DNA of 29,225 nucleotides from Isoetes engelmannii (taxonomy: Eukaryota; Streptophyta; Lycopodiopsida; Isoetales; Isoetaceae). The stretch is from NCBI GenBank assembly GCA_011763485.2, contig JAANSK020020022.1:1-29225 (forward strand), read 5' to 3'. Positions 18,867 through 29,225 of the stretch are shown here, in pieces; the stretch's first letter is position 1, and every line of letters begins with the position of its first letter. The notes under the pieces are model-generated. The model did not search any database. It had not been told where the DNA came from and saw nothing but the letters and a program-made list of their open reading frames with translations. Position numbers and translations under genes: made by a program.

Positions 18867-18965
18867 CCTCATTCTTGTCGAACCATTCCGGTTCAACGCC
18901 AGTCTTGAGCCTTCTAGGCATCTGTCTTGCATTCCTTCGGGCCATTGTATTTCTGATTTCTTGAT

Positions 18966-19049
18966 CATATATCAGATTCTTGTCGATTGTTCGCGTATTT
19001 CTTGCGTATTTTCCACGCATTTCCTTGTTCTTCGCGTAGGTTCATGACA
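18966..19049. repeat. 84-bp inverted repeat, right arm
   Basis: This runs from CATATATCAGATTC to CTTCGCGTAGGTTCATGACA and pairs with 18601-18684 (80 of 84 positions). It lies downstream of the R2 promoter motifs, so a rightward R2 transcript would carry this arm only, while a rightward R1 transcript would carry both. Confidence 0.88.
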
Positions 19050-19756
19050 ATGGTGCATTCTTGCTATGGCCTTCAGCTGACATTGTAACCGAACCAGACT
19101 GAATTGAGCATATTCACTGATTTGGCAGTGATCTTTTGAACCCAAAGAGCCTGCCTATGAAGTTGTCATGCGTGATTTTCAAAAGACAAGGGGTACTTTG
19201 CTAACACAGTTAGAAAACTTAAGAGACTAATGAATCACTCATACTAATTTGAACATAGAATAACCATTGGGGCAGGTAATGATAAATCTTTATTGAAATT
19301 CTGAAGCAAGAAGATACATCAAATGAGATTCTGAGATCATAAAGAAAATTGAGATACAAAACAATTCTGGCGCGGAACTTGATCGAGAGTTGCACTGTCG
19401 ACAACTAAGGGCCCAGGCAAAACTTCCGGTCCCTTTGTCGATCGATGTGGGATAGGTCTTCTTATAAAGAGCAACCATGTCGTCTCATGATTGTGCACAA
19501 TCATGACTTGAAGATATCCGAAAATCGTATACTTGCCCGATCTGAACTCCCACTGTAGGCGCAATGATGGAAAAATTTGTACTTGCATATCCGGCCCGTG
19601 GGGTTTTCGTGACATCTTCCGTGGTGGCAAGCGTTGCTTCTTTCATGGCGCCAGTCATTGCCGTCTCCATGGCACTTTCCATGGGTGCAGCCGTTATATC
19701 TTCCATGGTTAGCTCCGTGCTGCTTTTCGTGGTATACATTACAGACTTCTTCAGAC
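19050..19756. other. Unrecognised DNA with a possible retroelement edge
   Basis: CAAAACAATTCTGGCGCGGA near 19357-19376 resembles an LTR end (CA) followed by a primer binding site beginning TGGCGC. On the minus strand AATAAAGATTT (about 19279-19289) could be a polyadenylation signal. These two readings point in opposite directions, so I do not call an LTR. Near 19660-19710 the phrase TTCCATGG recurs, and the minus-strand frame there is Met/Thr/Ala-rich. No family is recognised. Confidence 0.3.
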
Positions 19757-21239
19757 TTACTGCTTCCTTGATGAAGAGCCTTTGCCATAGAAGCCTTTGT
19801 ATATCATTGACGAAACATCAATGTTAACACCACCCTCCCGATAAAGCGAAGCCCAATGTCGTGAAATTGACGGGGTTTGCTCCGGAGGTGGCCGTTGGCC
19901 AGGAGTAATGTGGGTAGCGTGCTCCTTTTCAATGCGCAGGCGGAGTGGGCGATTATGATATTTCGAGAAATGCCGTCTCCGTGTTTGATCTCCCGGATTT
20001 GTCAGATGAGCTATGGCTTTGCTGATGCTTATAAGAAATTGTGTGCGCACCATGTCTTCAAAAAGCTCATAAACAAGTGCTGGGATTTCTTTGCACCTGC
20101 TAAGGAGAAGATCCTCAATGCCCGTTTCTGCAGATCGGCGTTGGGATTGAAATGGTACACCGGATACTTGACATCTTTGAGCTGCTTCAGAAGGTGGTGT
20201 AATGCCAAGCAGTAAACACCCTGGTGATAAACATCTGGATCTGGTGACGCGTGGCATAGTGGCTGGAATGTTGCAGCAATGGTATGGTGGTCTCTATAGT
20301 AGCCCATCCTTGCAGATTAGGTATATAGATCCAGTTTTGGCCCTCCCCAAGAATCTGTCCAGGCGCCCATGGCTGCCGTCATACATAGCGAGGGTCAAAT
20401 CTAGGATCTTCACGAATTTCCACTAGTGTGTCCAACCATATGGCCTGTATATCCCTGTTCATAATGAACGACTCCCGCCAGTATCCATCCGTGACTAATA
20501 ACAGGGGGTTGGCACCCAAGGGCATAAATTTGGTTACCTTTACAGAAGTATGTGCTTGAAAGATGGAGAGTCTCAAGTTGTTTATGTGAGACATCTCTGT
20601 GGGATCATAGTTTTTGCACAGATGCTGCCACCAAAGAAGTGAGACAAGCCCTGCAATTGGGACTGGTTGCCAATTTGACCACTGGAGTTCTGCTTGTTGC
20701 TTCGCCTGCGCAATGTCCTGCAACTGCAAATAGGCCATGTGATATTGCATTGCGATCTGGGCCATGTAGATTTCACTAGCATTGGCTAGGGCACTTGCAG
20801 ATTCCTTGGTCATAGATATCCACTCCTGAAGAAGGGACCGAAGTCTGTCCTGAGTCGACATGAAGACCTCATTCTTTGTCTTGCATTGGCGTTTGCCTGC
20901 AGGCTTAGGGGAACGATGTTTCCATCGCCATTTGGTTGGTTGTGCCTGAGGTTGTGGCGCTGGGGAGGCAACTTCCCTTTGTTGTGCTTCCTCCTCCTGC
21001 TGCTCCTATTTTGGACGCTTGGAGGGAGGCTTGGAGGGAGGATTGGAGCCTAAGGCTTCATCATGAAGTTCGGCCGTGGGGTTTTGCTGTGGCCTATGAA
21101 ATAAAGGCGCATGCCCTAAAATGGTGTTTATCAGCTGTTGTATGTGGCCATCGAAGTAGCACACATGTCTGGGTTCTGTTTGGTCTTTGATGGACCTCAC
21201 AGGCTCCCGTAAAAGTGCGATGACCTGTGCAAGTCTCAT
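19757..21239 (-). pseudogene. Decayed coding stretch of unknown family
   Basis: On the minus strand one frame is open from 21239 to 20379 except for a single TAG at 21008-21006. It then meets a TGA at 20381-20379 and stays protein-like for about 25 more codons in the same frame. Other frames take over downstream (20307-20029 and 20257-19757). The first part ends in a Pro/Lys-rich segment, followed by a Gln/Glu-rich segment after the TAG. Next comes an Ala/Gln-rich, probably helical region (MSTQDRLRSLLQEWISMTKE on) and then a Trp-rich region. I do not recognise the family. Interrupted frames in a repeat-rich setting suggest a relic, perhaps of a mobile element; that is inference. It could instead be exons of a gene I failed to join. 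Confidence 0.4.
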
Positions 21240-21785
21240 CCGATTGGATGTCGTGCGATGACCTCACAGGCTCCAATTGGATGCTGCCTACTGGGGCAAT
21301 GTTTGGTTAGGGACAGGGCCAAATCGAGAAACGTAGTGTGGTGTGTGGTCACATGTTGGATGTTGCCTAGTGGCATGACGTTAAAAATACTATCTATCTC
21401 TGATATTGCGGTATGTTTTGAACCACTTGTGCAGCAAAGCAAATGAACAATCACATGTTGAACAATCATAGGTTGTTTATTTGAGGACCTGCTAAATAAT
21501 ATATCCCAGAAAATTCTACACCCCATTCGGGCAAAAACAAAATCGCTGTATACCCGACCACAGCATATACGACAGGGACAATTGGCCCAAATCCAAAAAA
21601 CACTGTTATTTTATTGACAGAGGCGGAGTGTCAAAAGTAAAACAATCTGATTGGTCAGAGTGATCTTCGCTGCACAGGAATGCTGCCGAAATATGGACCA
21701 GGAGCTCTGAATGAGTGTAGAAGAATCTAACGAAGATTAAAGTAGAGGACACTTTGCATTGCACAGATTTTCTGGAGACATCGTT
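21240..21785 (+). promoter_or_regulatory. Upstream region of the SULTR4-type gene
   Basis: No coding sequence is recognised. GACCTCACAGGCTCC occurs at 21193-21207 and again at 21260-21274. Near 21335-21390 GTGTGGTGTGTGGTCACATG, then GTTGCCTAGTGGCATGACG, resembles the repeat at 6890-6945. CTGATTGGTCAG near 21649 contains a CCAAT box (reverse ATTGG). An upstream frame continues from 21759 through the ATG at 21786 but starts with TTG, so 21786 is preferred as start. Confidence 0.4.
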
Positions 21786-24700
21786 ATGAATGCTTCTGGG
21801 GATTCCAGTGAACGAAGAAGATTTGGCTCCCAGAAGCAACTAAAAGTTCTGCCTGTAAAGCACCCAGATGATGAATATGTTATAGTTGAAGAAAAAAGTA
21901 GTTGTTGGAGTTACTGGCAGCGGCCAAAGCTCGAAACCATCATTCCTTGCATCAAATGGATGAGGAACTACAAATTGGAGTATTGGAAATCGGACCTTCT
22001 AGCGGGAATAACAGTGGGAACCATGCTTATACCTCAGGTAGAGTGCTTGACTTTTAGCAGAACAAAATTTTCTCTATCCGTGTCTTAGATTCCTTTTTTG
22101 CATTCAATAAGGACATGTTTTTGCTTGAACGAGGATGAATGAGTAGATTTATTGGCAATGCTATAGAAGAAAATTTCCATGGTTAAGAGCAACAAAATTT
22201 CTAGTAGCCTGAAGATGCGCAATAGACATAGATTCGGAAATAAACAACCGGATTGAGTGCCCTAAACAATTTTGTTGAAAACAGGGTTGGCCTTTAAGAC
22301 AATAATATCTTGACGTAAGGGTTACCTAAGGTGAAGGTATGAACAATTTGTCAAACAAGTAGTAACATGCCAGTGGTCCGTTTTGGGTAATCTACGTAGG
22401 TAAATGAAAAGATAGGCTCAACAAAGAAATGAATATCAAATTTGTTTGTGATCATGGAATGTATTTTCTACGAGCTTCCCCACATGAAGATTGAGAAACT
22501 GGAGAGAAGGCACGATACCAATGTCAGTATCAATGTACTGTGTACAACAACATCTACAGTACAATGATATGCAGACTGGTTCTAACTTTAACATTGTCAT
22601 GTATAATAATTGCAAGATGAATCTTAACATTTAACAGGGAATAAAGCAAACTACCCTTGGATCAGATTGTGTAGACAGTTCCTGGCTTATAAGTTTAAAA
22701 AATGTACTAGCCAGTTTCTTCTTCTTTGGCATTGAGCTATACACTGCTGTACCAAAAAAATGCACTGTCTAGGTTCCAGGATCTTTTTGATTATGGACCT
22801 TTTTATGCGAACAGGGAATGTCATATGCAAGGCTTGCTTCTCTACCACCAATATATGGACTTTGTGAGTATATTGTGTGCTCTTCCCATGCTATGTATCG
22901 TAGAGCACTGACCATAATTATTAATGCTGAACTTAGATGCAGGATTTATGCCAGCATTTATTTATGCAATTTTTGGCTCATCAAGGCAACTTGCCGTTGG
23001 TCCAGTGGCACTCACATCCCTTTTCGTTTCTGAAGCCCTAAACAAGATTGTAAAGGATAACGATGCTCAGGAGAAGGATACTGACAAATATTACATACAG
23101 CTTGCTGTGCTTTTGACACTTATGGTGGGCTCGCTGGAGTGCATTATGGGGATTCTAAGGTACATTTACAGAAGGTTATAGCACATTCTTAACGTATGTT
23201 TCTACTTTGTGTTCGTTGATGGACTCCTAAATACAGGTTAGGATGGATACTTCGATTTGTTAGCCATGCAGTGATATCAGGATTTACGACTGCATCAGCT
23301 GTGATAATTAGTCTCTCTCAAGCCAAATATTTCCTAGGGTATAATGTTTCCCGAAGCAGCAAAATCGTGCCCCTTGTTAAAAGCATTATCGCAGGCATTA
23401 GCGAGGTTTGTATATTGTACACTTAGATATTATATAATAGCTTGGCGAAAATGTGTGAATTGATTCTCATAGCTGCTGGAGGTATTGAAAACTCCTTGTC
23501 AAATTGGTAGAAAAGTTGGAAGTAATTTACTCATTCACATTCTATGACGTACTCGTCTCGCCTGGCCGGAGCCGCGAGCAGCTCTTCAAGAAGAAAGTTT
23601 TAAGTCCATGTGATCTCTCAAAATAAGCCCAGATTAGGCAAACGCGAAAAGTGTATTAAAATCAATTACACAAACAAGCTGTTTTCATAGCCTTTGGCTG
23701 TGTAATTCTCCACACTTTAAACCTTGTAAGCATTTTCCCCACAAGCGAATTCGTGAAGCCACCAGTAATCCAGTACTTCGATTAACGTAATTAGGTAAAA
23801 ACATGTGCCCAAATGGTCCTGTTATTTAAGTACACATAATTAACCCCAAGTGTTCTGTTTTGTTTCGAGCTGTTATGTGTAATTATTCGGCTCCATTGCA
23901 CGTTGATAGCTAACAGATCACCCCTGTACTGGTTTCTTTGGCTGGACTCTATTGCACTCTTAGAGGCAGCGGCTGTTTTTAGTGCACCAAGTGATAATGT
24001 CTAACTCCAACTTTAATAATCATCTTGCATCCTTTGGTCAATAAAAGAACATTGTCCTATGTGATGCAGAAAAAAGAAAAGCAGGCTCCTAGTTCTGTTT
24101 GGTAGACATAAGTCTGGAGTAGATATCCCTGAATCTAAACACAAATTGCATGCTCTGCATTCTTATATATTTCTAGTTCTATAATTGTGGATCCTGTATA
24201 GAATGACCCTCATTAAATGTAACTTCCAGATGGGCCAGAGCTGCTTACCGATGAGATTTTTTAGGCTGCATCATAATTCTTTTAAGTACTTGGTCTGGTC
24301 ACATCGGCAAGATCATCGTAAAATGTACCATCACACTCAATTTGATCAAGGTCTCCGAAGCTGACCTGCAATCCTGCATATTGGATTCCTAAAATAGTCT
24401 CTTTACATATTTTTCTTTCTCTATGCTGCCAACCTCAATGCTTAGACAGTAGAACGTGAAACCTCTTATCTAACAAGTTCTATAGGTACTTAATTGTGTA
24501 GAATGAGCTGCCATTAGAGACGAATGATTTAATGCGTGAAACTATTGTATACCACTTTCCAGGAACCATTAAGCTGTATATGGCATTAAAGACTTCTACA
24601 GAAAGAGCTAAATCATTAGAGGCTTTGCATTCTTCAGCATATTATGCACTAGCAAGTAGAGGTTGTTCATACAAGAGGAATTAGATCTCTTTGTTGGATC

Positions 24701-27700
24701 TGTTTTGTTATGAATATATTATAGCTATGACTTAGAGTGGCAAGAATGCAAGAAACCAATAAGTTTCTGTATGTATGCGTGTGGGCATCATGTGAGATGG
24801 CATACCTAGAATATTAACCCCAGGAAAAAATGGGCATTTCTGGATATTGCTATATGATCATCTTATAGGTTGGTTGTGGTATCTATATTTTGACTGAAAT
24901 TGTGTTCTTTTTGCAGTTCAAAATTTCACCATTTATATTTGGCAGCTGCACACTATGTCTCTTGCTTGTGATGAAGCATCTGGTATATGCTTAGCGTTTT
25001 GGGATCAGTTTGAGTAACTTATATTAATTTTGATCTCTGAAACGAGAGTAAGAAAGAAAGAAAGAAAGATTATATTAACGTCCACGAGAGACCACTTGGG
25101 TCTATGAGACCATTTTGTACAGTAATCATGTGCAGCTAGGGGCGCATTGGCCATTGGCCCAAAATACTTAGTAATGCCAGACTTGTCCTCTTTTTTTTGA
25201 AAGGACTGTTTATGTTTCTCCTTCACAGCTCGCTTTCTTCTCCTTGACGCTTTCATGGTTACTCCTCTTGGGACCGGATTAGAAGGTCCAGGAAGGGGAC
25301 TAGACTTCCGTTTATTATTAATGTCACCTCCAGTAAGCAATAGATTCTAATGTGAGTACCATATTACCAGGGGAAATCTACTAAGAAGCTAAGATTTATG
25401 CGAGCCGCAGGCCCTCTGACAGCTGTGGTCCTTGGTACTGTAATCGTCAAATTGATCCATATCCCACATGTTACAGTGGTGAGAATTCTCCGTTGTATCT
25501 TGACCTATAGTGGTAATTTCTTTTGTATGTCTGTTTCTCTTCTAGGGTGATCACAACCAATCTAGATTTTGGAAGTGTACATTCCAGTATAGTACTTAAA
25601 GAATATGCTATTACTCACAACATGAATGCCTAATCTCAGCAAAATGCATTTGGACCTCTATCTTCGCCAGCATAAAGTACTGACAGCTGCTCAAATGTGT
25701 GCCAATATTGGCTACTGTTCTTAGCTTAAACATTTTGGAACGTCCAATCTTATCATCATTCCTCGCCATATCTCAATTTAAAAAGTTTGACGTCCTTAGT
25801 CTCATTATAAACATGGTTCTTGAAATAAACAAGATTATTTGGAGGTATAATGTGTTTAACAAGTGTTACCATATGCAGGTTGGGCCGATTCCTCAGGGGC
25901 TCCCTTCTTTTTCAGTTGATTTTCATTTTGAGCATGCTAAAGAGCTTGCGAGTGTAGCTTTTGTAATTACTGGCGTAGCAATCCTGGTAAGCCATAGGCA
26001 TGGTTTTCAATGCACCGAAGCCTTTCTTTCTTTATTGTCTTTGATGAATTGACTATCTGGCAGGAATCTGTGGGTATTGCAAAAGCTTTGGCTGCGAAAA
26101 ATAACTATGAGCTTGACTCTAATCAGGAGGTACTTTGGCCCCGATGAATTATATTCTTTCATTGTTGTCAATTCGTAGAGTCACTTATGGACGTGTCCAA
26201 TTTGAGAGTGAGGACTAGGAAACCACTTGCTTTACAGTTGATGCACGTGTCCAATTTACTAGGGCACCAGTTGCTTTACAGTTTTAGTTTGTGCAAACTC
26301 TGCACTGACCAACTTGAATGCGAATTTAGTGTCTTTAGTAGCAGGCCTAAAGATCATATCCTAAACAAGGTTTTGTTGTTTCTCTCTTTGCACCAGCTTT
26401 TTGGCTTGGGTGTTGCAAATATAGTTGGGTCATTCTTCCACTCATATCCTACAACAGGTAAGTTATAAAATTTCCTTTATGTTATTCCTTTTGTTCTTCC
26501 ATTTTTTCCATCTCCCGTTCCATCAAGTTGTTGTTCGTGATGCACAGTTTCTAAAACTTCTTTTCATATGAAATTGGTTCCAATTTTGTCATTGAATTAT
26601 TATGATTTTTTTTGTATTCATTGCAGGTTCATTTTCTAGATCAGCTGTCAATCATGAAACGGGAGCAAAGACTGGGCTCGCTGGTATTATTACAGGTCTA
26701 ACTCTAGGTGGTGCCCTGTTGTTTCTGACCCCTCTCTTTCAAGGTGTTCCTCAAGTAAGTTATCATGGCCTGTTATAGATGAATTATCCTTGTGAAAAAT
26801 ATGTCCACATGCAAATCATCAACATGACCTTTTTTTCTCCAATGAGGCTATATTTACTTCTTCAGAATGTTAGGCCACGTGCTCCATTTGCATGCATGTG
26901 TGTTCATAAAATAGGTTAAAATTAGGTGCAAGTATTATGTTTTGGTGAAGCTACTCATTTTTAGTTTGGACGAGTATATTTAAGCATCTTCTATACAAAA
27001 TGGGTTTCAGCATGTTTTAAGATTTATTCACTTGTGAGACACACTCGTCTTAAGTTGTCAAATTTGTTTCTACTGCAGTGTACATTGGCGGCAATTGTTA
27101 TGTCTGCTGTTATAGGACTGGTATGAATTTAGCATTATATAACTGAATAGTGCAAGAAAGAAGATTCTGCAACTCTTGCTATAAAGTAAATACCTTACAT
27201 TATTTCAGATAGATTCTGATGAAGCTATATTCTTGTGGAGAGTTGATAAAAGGGATTTCTTGCTCTGGGTTGCTGCCTGTATAAACACATTATACTTTGG
27301 CATAGAGACTGGGGTCTTGATTGCGGTACGTTGATATAAGATCCATATTTCTGATTCCTTCACAATCAAAACATTTCATGGAGTTCGTACTTTTTATGCT
27401 AGTAGGTCGGGTTGTCTCTTGCTTTTGTCATTTACGAATCAGCAAATCCACACATTGGTAAGCAACACCTCCTTACACAAATGGAGCAAGCTTGAATGTT
27501 GTAGAACAGGATGGCTTTCTCCAAATTTGCTAAATAATGTTTTCTGTCATCTAATGTACAGCAATCCTTGGCCGCCTTCCGGGGACAACAGTATATCGAA
27601 ATGTCAAACAGTATCCTGATGCCTATACTTATCATGGGATTGTGGCGATACGAATTGATGCACCGATTTATTTCGCAAATATAAGTTTTATCAAAGAAAA

Positions 27701-28694
27701 GTAAGCTACATGATCATTAGAAGTTTTAGTAGTTGTGCCTGTATTTCCGCTGAATTAATTTGTTTCCTTTTATTTACAAAGGCTGCGAGAATATGAACTT
27801 CATAAAATAGCTTCCTCAAAAGGTGCTCAGATTAGCAATGTGCGCTTCGTTATCATTGAAATGACACGTAAAGACCCTTCCTTTTTGGAATTCAAATTCT
27901 TTAATATCTCTGTCAAAGAATTATGTTGCATTGCTATTGTTGAGATGATGCATGCATCCATCATTTATTGTTGAATCTCGTCGTGTTTTCTATGAAAATA
28001 ATCAGAATCACGTTGTTGCTTTTCCAGCACGTCCTATATCTTGCATCATGTTTTACACATTCTGGTTTCGAGCTTAACTAGTCTTTCCTCCCACTTTTAA
28101 GTGGTCTTCTTTTATCATGTACCTGAGCGGTCCACATCAAGTCCGCTTGCATGAAACATGAAGCATTATTAACACCGATCTTATTGAAAAAATGTCTATT
28201 TAAGTGCACTTTTTTTGCTATGTGTGGTAAAAAATGCATTGTCAATTTGTATGCAGCTGTAACTTATATTGACTCAAGCGCATTGCATGCCATTAAGGAA
28301 CTCCATCAGGAATACAAGGCCAGAAATATACAGGTACAAAGTTTTTGTTCTCTTAAAATAGTTGTTTGCATCTATGAGAGTTATTGATTGGTTGATGCTG
28401 ATCTTTTGTCCTCCCTTGGTTATGCAGATAGCGTTCTCTAACCCCAATGACAATGTAATGAAATTATTTGCAAAGGCTGGAATCCCTGAACTAATAGGCA
28501 AAGATTGGTATTTTGTGCGAATCCATGATGCAGTTCAGGTTTGTCTTCGACATATGCCAGTGGTAGTTTCAAAGGAAGGCAACATGGACGCAAAAAGCAA
28601 TAAGTATGACATGTTCAGGTCATCATCATATGCTGCATTTGCAAAGTCACCAGAAGAACTTCCTCTTCTAATTGATCATTCTTCGGATGTATAA
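21786..28694 (+). CDS. SULTR4: SULTR4-type vacuolar sulfate transporter, 17 exons
   Basis: Group-4 SULTRs are tonoplast SulP/SLC26 transporters that release sulfate from the vacuole. Coding exons: 21786-22037, 22815-22863, 22937-23159, 23237-23405, 24917-24982, 25371-25478, 25879-25986, 26064-26129, 26397-26457, 26627-26754, 27079-27120, 27209-27325, 27406-27457, 27562-27700, 27782-27867, 28257-28333, 28428-28694. All introns are GT-AG and phases agree throughout, giving 669 aa. A hydrophilic N-terminus (1-60) precedes the membrane domain, which holds [15 protein letters not shown], the SulP signature [20 protein letters not shown] (94-113), [14 protein letters not shown] and [14 protein letters not shown]...[12 protein letters not shown]. 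The STAS domain (about 500-612) contains YIDSSA (D561) and IAFSNPND. The many short exons and the close match to plant SULTR4 proteins, including [11 protein letters not shown], favour group 4. No defect is seen. The longest intron (23406-24916) is 1.5 kb; one intron carries a LINE end. Function is inferred from the family. Confidence 0.95.
23406..24916 (+). other. SULTR4: Large fourth intron of the SULTR4-type gene
   Basis: This 1511-bp intron begins GTTTGT and ends TTTTTGCAG. It is two to twenty times longer than the other introns. I find no coding sequence or clear repeat inside it. Confidence 0.7.
25050..25330 (-). mobile_element. LINE 3' end inside SULTR4 intron 5, antisense
   Basis: On the minus strand the segment reads GTCTCATAGACCCAAGTGGT, then CTCGTGGACGTTAATATAAT, then a (TTTC)n tail (GAAA repeats at 25050-25069 on the plus strand). 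The order and wording match the LINE 3' UTR at 8254-8336 (CCCATAGGCC...GG...TGTGGACGAC...tail), though more diverged. A minus-strand frame upstream (to about 25340) encodes a Lys/Arg-rich peptide with [11 protein letters not shown] that may be the end of its ORF. The 5' boundary is approximate. It lies wholly within the intron 24983-25370 and leaves both splice sites intact. Confidence 0.6.
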
Positions 28695-28750
28695 GAGAAA
28701 TGTCTGTACAGGGGGATATCATTTGGCCCTTGCTTCAAATGCATAATTTT

Positions 28751-28970
28751 AAGGATTGGTACCTTGTGCCAATCCAGGTTTGTCTTCTACGTATGCCAGG
28801 GGTGACAGGTTTGCAAAAGGGTTGCAAAGGCAACAGGGTTGCAAAAACATATGCTGCATTTTCACAATCTGCACTAGAACTGCCTCTTCCAATTGATTAT
28901 TCTTTGGATGTATAAGATGTCTGTACAGACAGAGGGGGATCATTTGGCCCTTGCTTCAAATGTATAGTTT
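28751..28970 (+). pseudogene. SULTR4: Tandem partial copy of the SULTR4 last exon and 3' UTR
   Basis: 28500-28750 and 28751-28970 align head to tail. AAAGATTGGTATTTTGTGCG is matched by AAGGATTGGTACCTTGTGCC, CAGGTTTGTCTTC recurs, TATGCTGCATTT recurs, GATGTATAAGA recurs at the stop, and TTTGGCCCTTGCTTCAAATG recurs in the 3' UTR. The copy encodes a shortened, altered C-terminus (KDWYLVPIQVCLLRMPG, later YAAFSQSALELPLPIDYSLD). It lacks a 12-bp piece (four codons) after AATCCA and about 20 bp more elsewhere. It is in a different frame from the stop codon of the real gene and has no 3' splice acceptor of its own, so it would be transcribed at most as 3' UTR. Confidence 0.88.
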
Positions 28971-29225
28971 TTGAAATATACATCTTCAATTCTTTTCGTC
29001 TTTCAAGTTTGAAGTCCATAGAAAAGAAATTGAATCAACGAATTAAGACGATCTTCTGCACCGTTGGAGACGACGTTGTAAATTAAAACTTTCGTGCTTA
29101 CTTGGAAGGTGTGGATGGTTGTAAAATAATTTTCTTTTTCCTAATTTTGGAAGGGGTAATTTTTGCCAGCAAAAAATTTCTCCCTGAAATTTCCTGGCGG
29201 CCGCCAGGCCGCCAACTGACCTGGC
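28971..29225. other. Downstream flank with a GC-rich palindrome
   Basis: No gene is seen. CCTGGCGGCCGCCAGG at 29193-29208 is a perfect 16-bp palindrome, followed by CCGCCAACTGACCTGGC at the window edge, which could be the start of a repeat or transposon end cut off by the window. Confidence 0.4.

Larger units (their letters stand above)
18686..18898 (+). repeat. Heat-shock-element repeat, copy R2
   Basis: This is the second copy of R1, starting AGCCACATACCTTAGCCAAG and ending CGAACCATTCCGGTTCAACG. It carries the better HSE array (18764-18793) and a clean TATA box (18858-18866), and lies inside the 84-bp inverted repeat. The minus-strand ORF that overlaps it (18697-19020) shows no protein family and is taken as chance. 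Confidence 0.85.

Noticed and set aside
18697-19020. 107-codon minus-strand ORF over R2 and the inverted repeat
   Set aside because: It crosses two repeat boundaries and has no family resemblance; chance.
19060-19230. Protein-like plus-strand text after the inverted repeat (EPKEPAYEVVMRDFQKTRGT)
   Set aside because: It could be a gene fragment interrupted by the HSE element, but frames change several times and no family is recognised.
19357-19385. LTR end plus primer binding site (CA...ATTCTGGCGCGGAAC)
   Set aside because: No second LTR, no matching tRNA that I can confirm, and the protein-like frames nearby run on the other strand.
19564-19827. Hydrophobic plus-strand ORF resembling a membrane protein
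   Set aside because: Its hydrophobicity comes from a repeated TTCCATGG phrase read in one frame; no family match.
21759-21785. Nine extra N-terminal codons for SULTR4
   Set aside because: The frame is open upstream but would start at TTG; the ATG at 21786 is the natural plant start.

Overview
The window looks like nuclear DNA of a land plant. The evidence is split eukaryotic genes with GT-AG introns, plant-type gene families (a group-4 vacuolar SULTR sulfate transporter, a PLS-type PPR pseudogene), LINE 3' ends and plant-style promoter boxes. I cannot fix the lineage; the somewhat divergent proteins would fit a non-seed plant, but that is a guess.

Three intact multi-exon genes can be assembled. 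(1) On the minus strand at 2978-3532, three small exons encode a 57-aa mitochondrial ATP synthase subunit e. No single exon shows this; it appears only after splicing. (2) On the minus strand at 9342-11521, eight exons encode a 413-aa PDCD2/Tsr4-like protein, a ribosomal-protein uS5 chaperone family. (3) On the plus strand at 21786-28694, seventeen exons encode a 669-aa SULTR4-type sulfate transporter with a C-terminal STAS domain. It is followed directly by a decayed tandem copy of its own 3' end. The three genes have unrelated housekeeping roles and there is no sign of an operon-like arrangement.

Between the genes the DNA is repeat-rich and full of relics. There is a GGGTTGCCC hairpin repeat in three copies (49, 3704, 5483), a 5'-truncated LINE with part of its ORF2 (about 7690-8336) and two further 3' ends of the same kind (about 14640 and 25050, the latter inside a SULTR intron), a MITE-like element (11931-12056), a PPR pseudogene (14948-15600) and a decayed minus-strand coding stretch of unknown family (19757-21239).

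The most unusual content is regulatory. At 12396-12508 a textbook cluster of heat-shock elements (HSEs) sits in front of a TATA box and a 33-codon ORF, with no recognisable heat-shock gene downstream. At 18377-19049 a repeat present twice carries, in each copy, six contiguous HSE pentamers followed by a TATA-like box. The second copy is enclosed by 84-bp inverted repeats of about 95% identity. This arrangement resembles heat-activated LTR promoters such as ONSEN of Arabidopsis, but I see no element coding region clearly attached to it.
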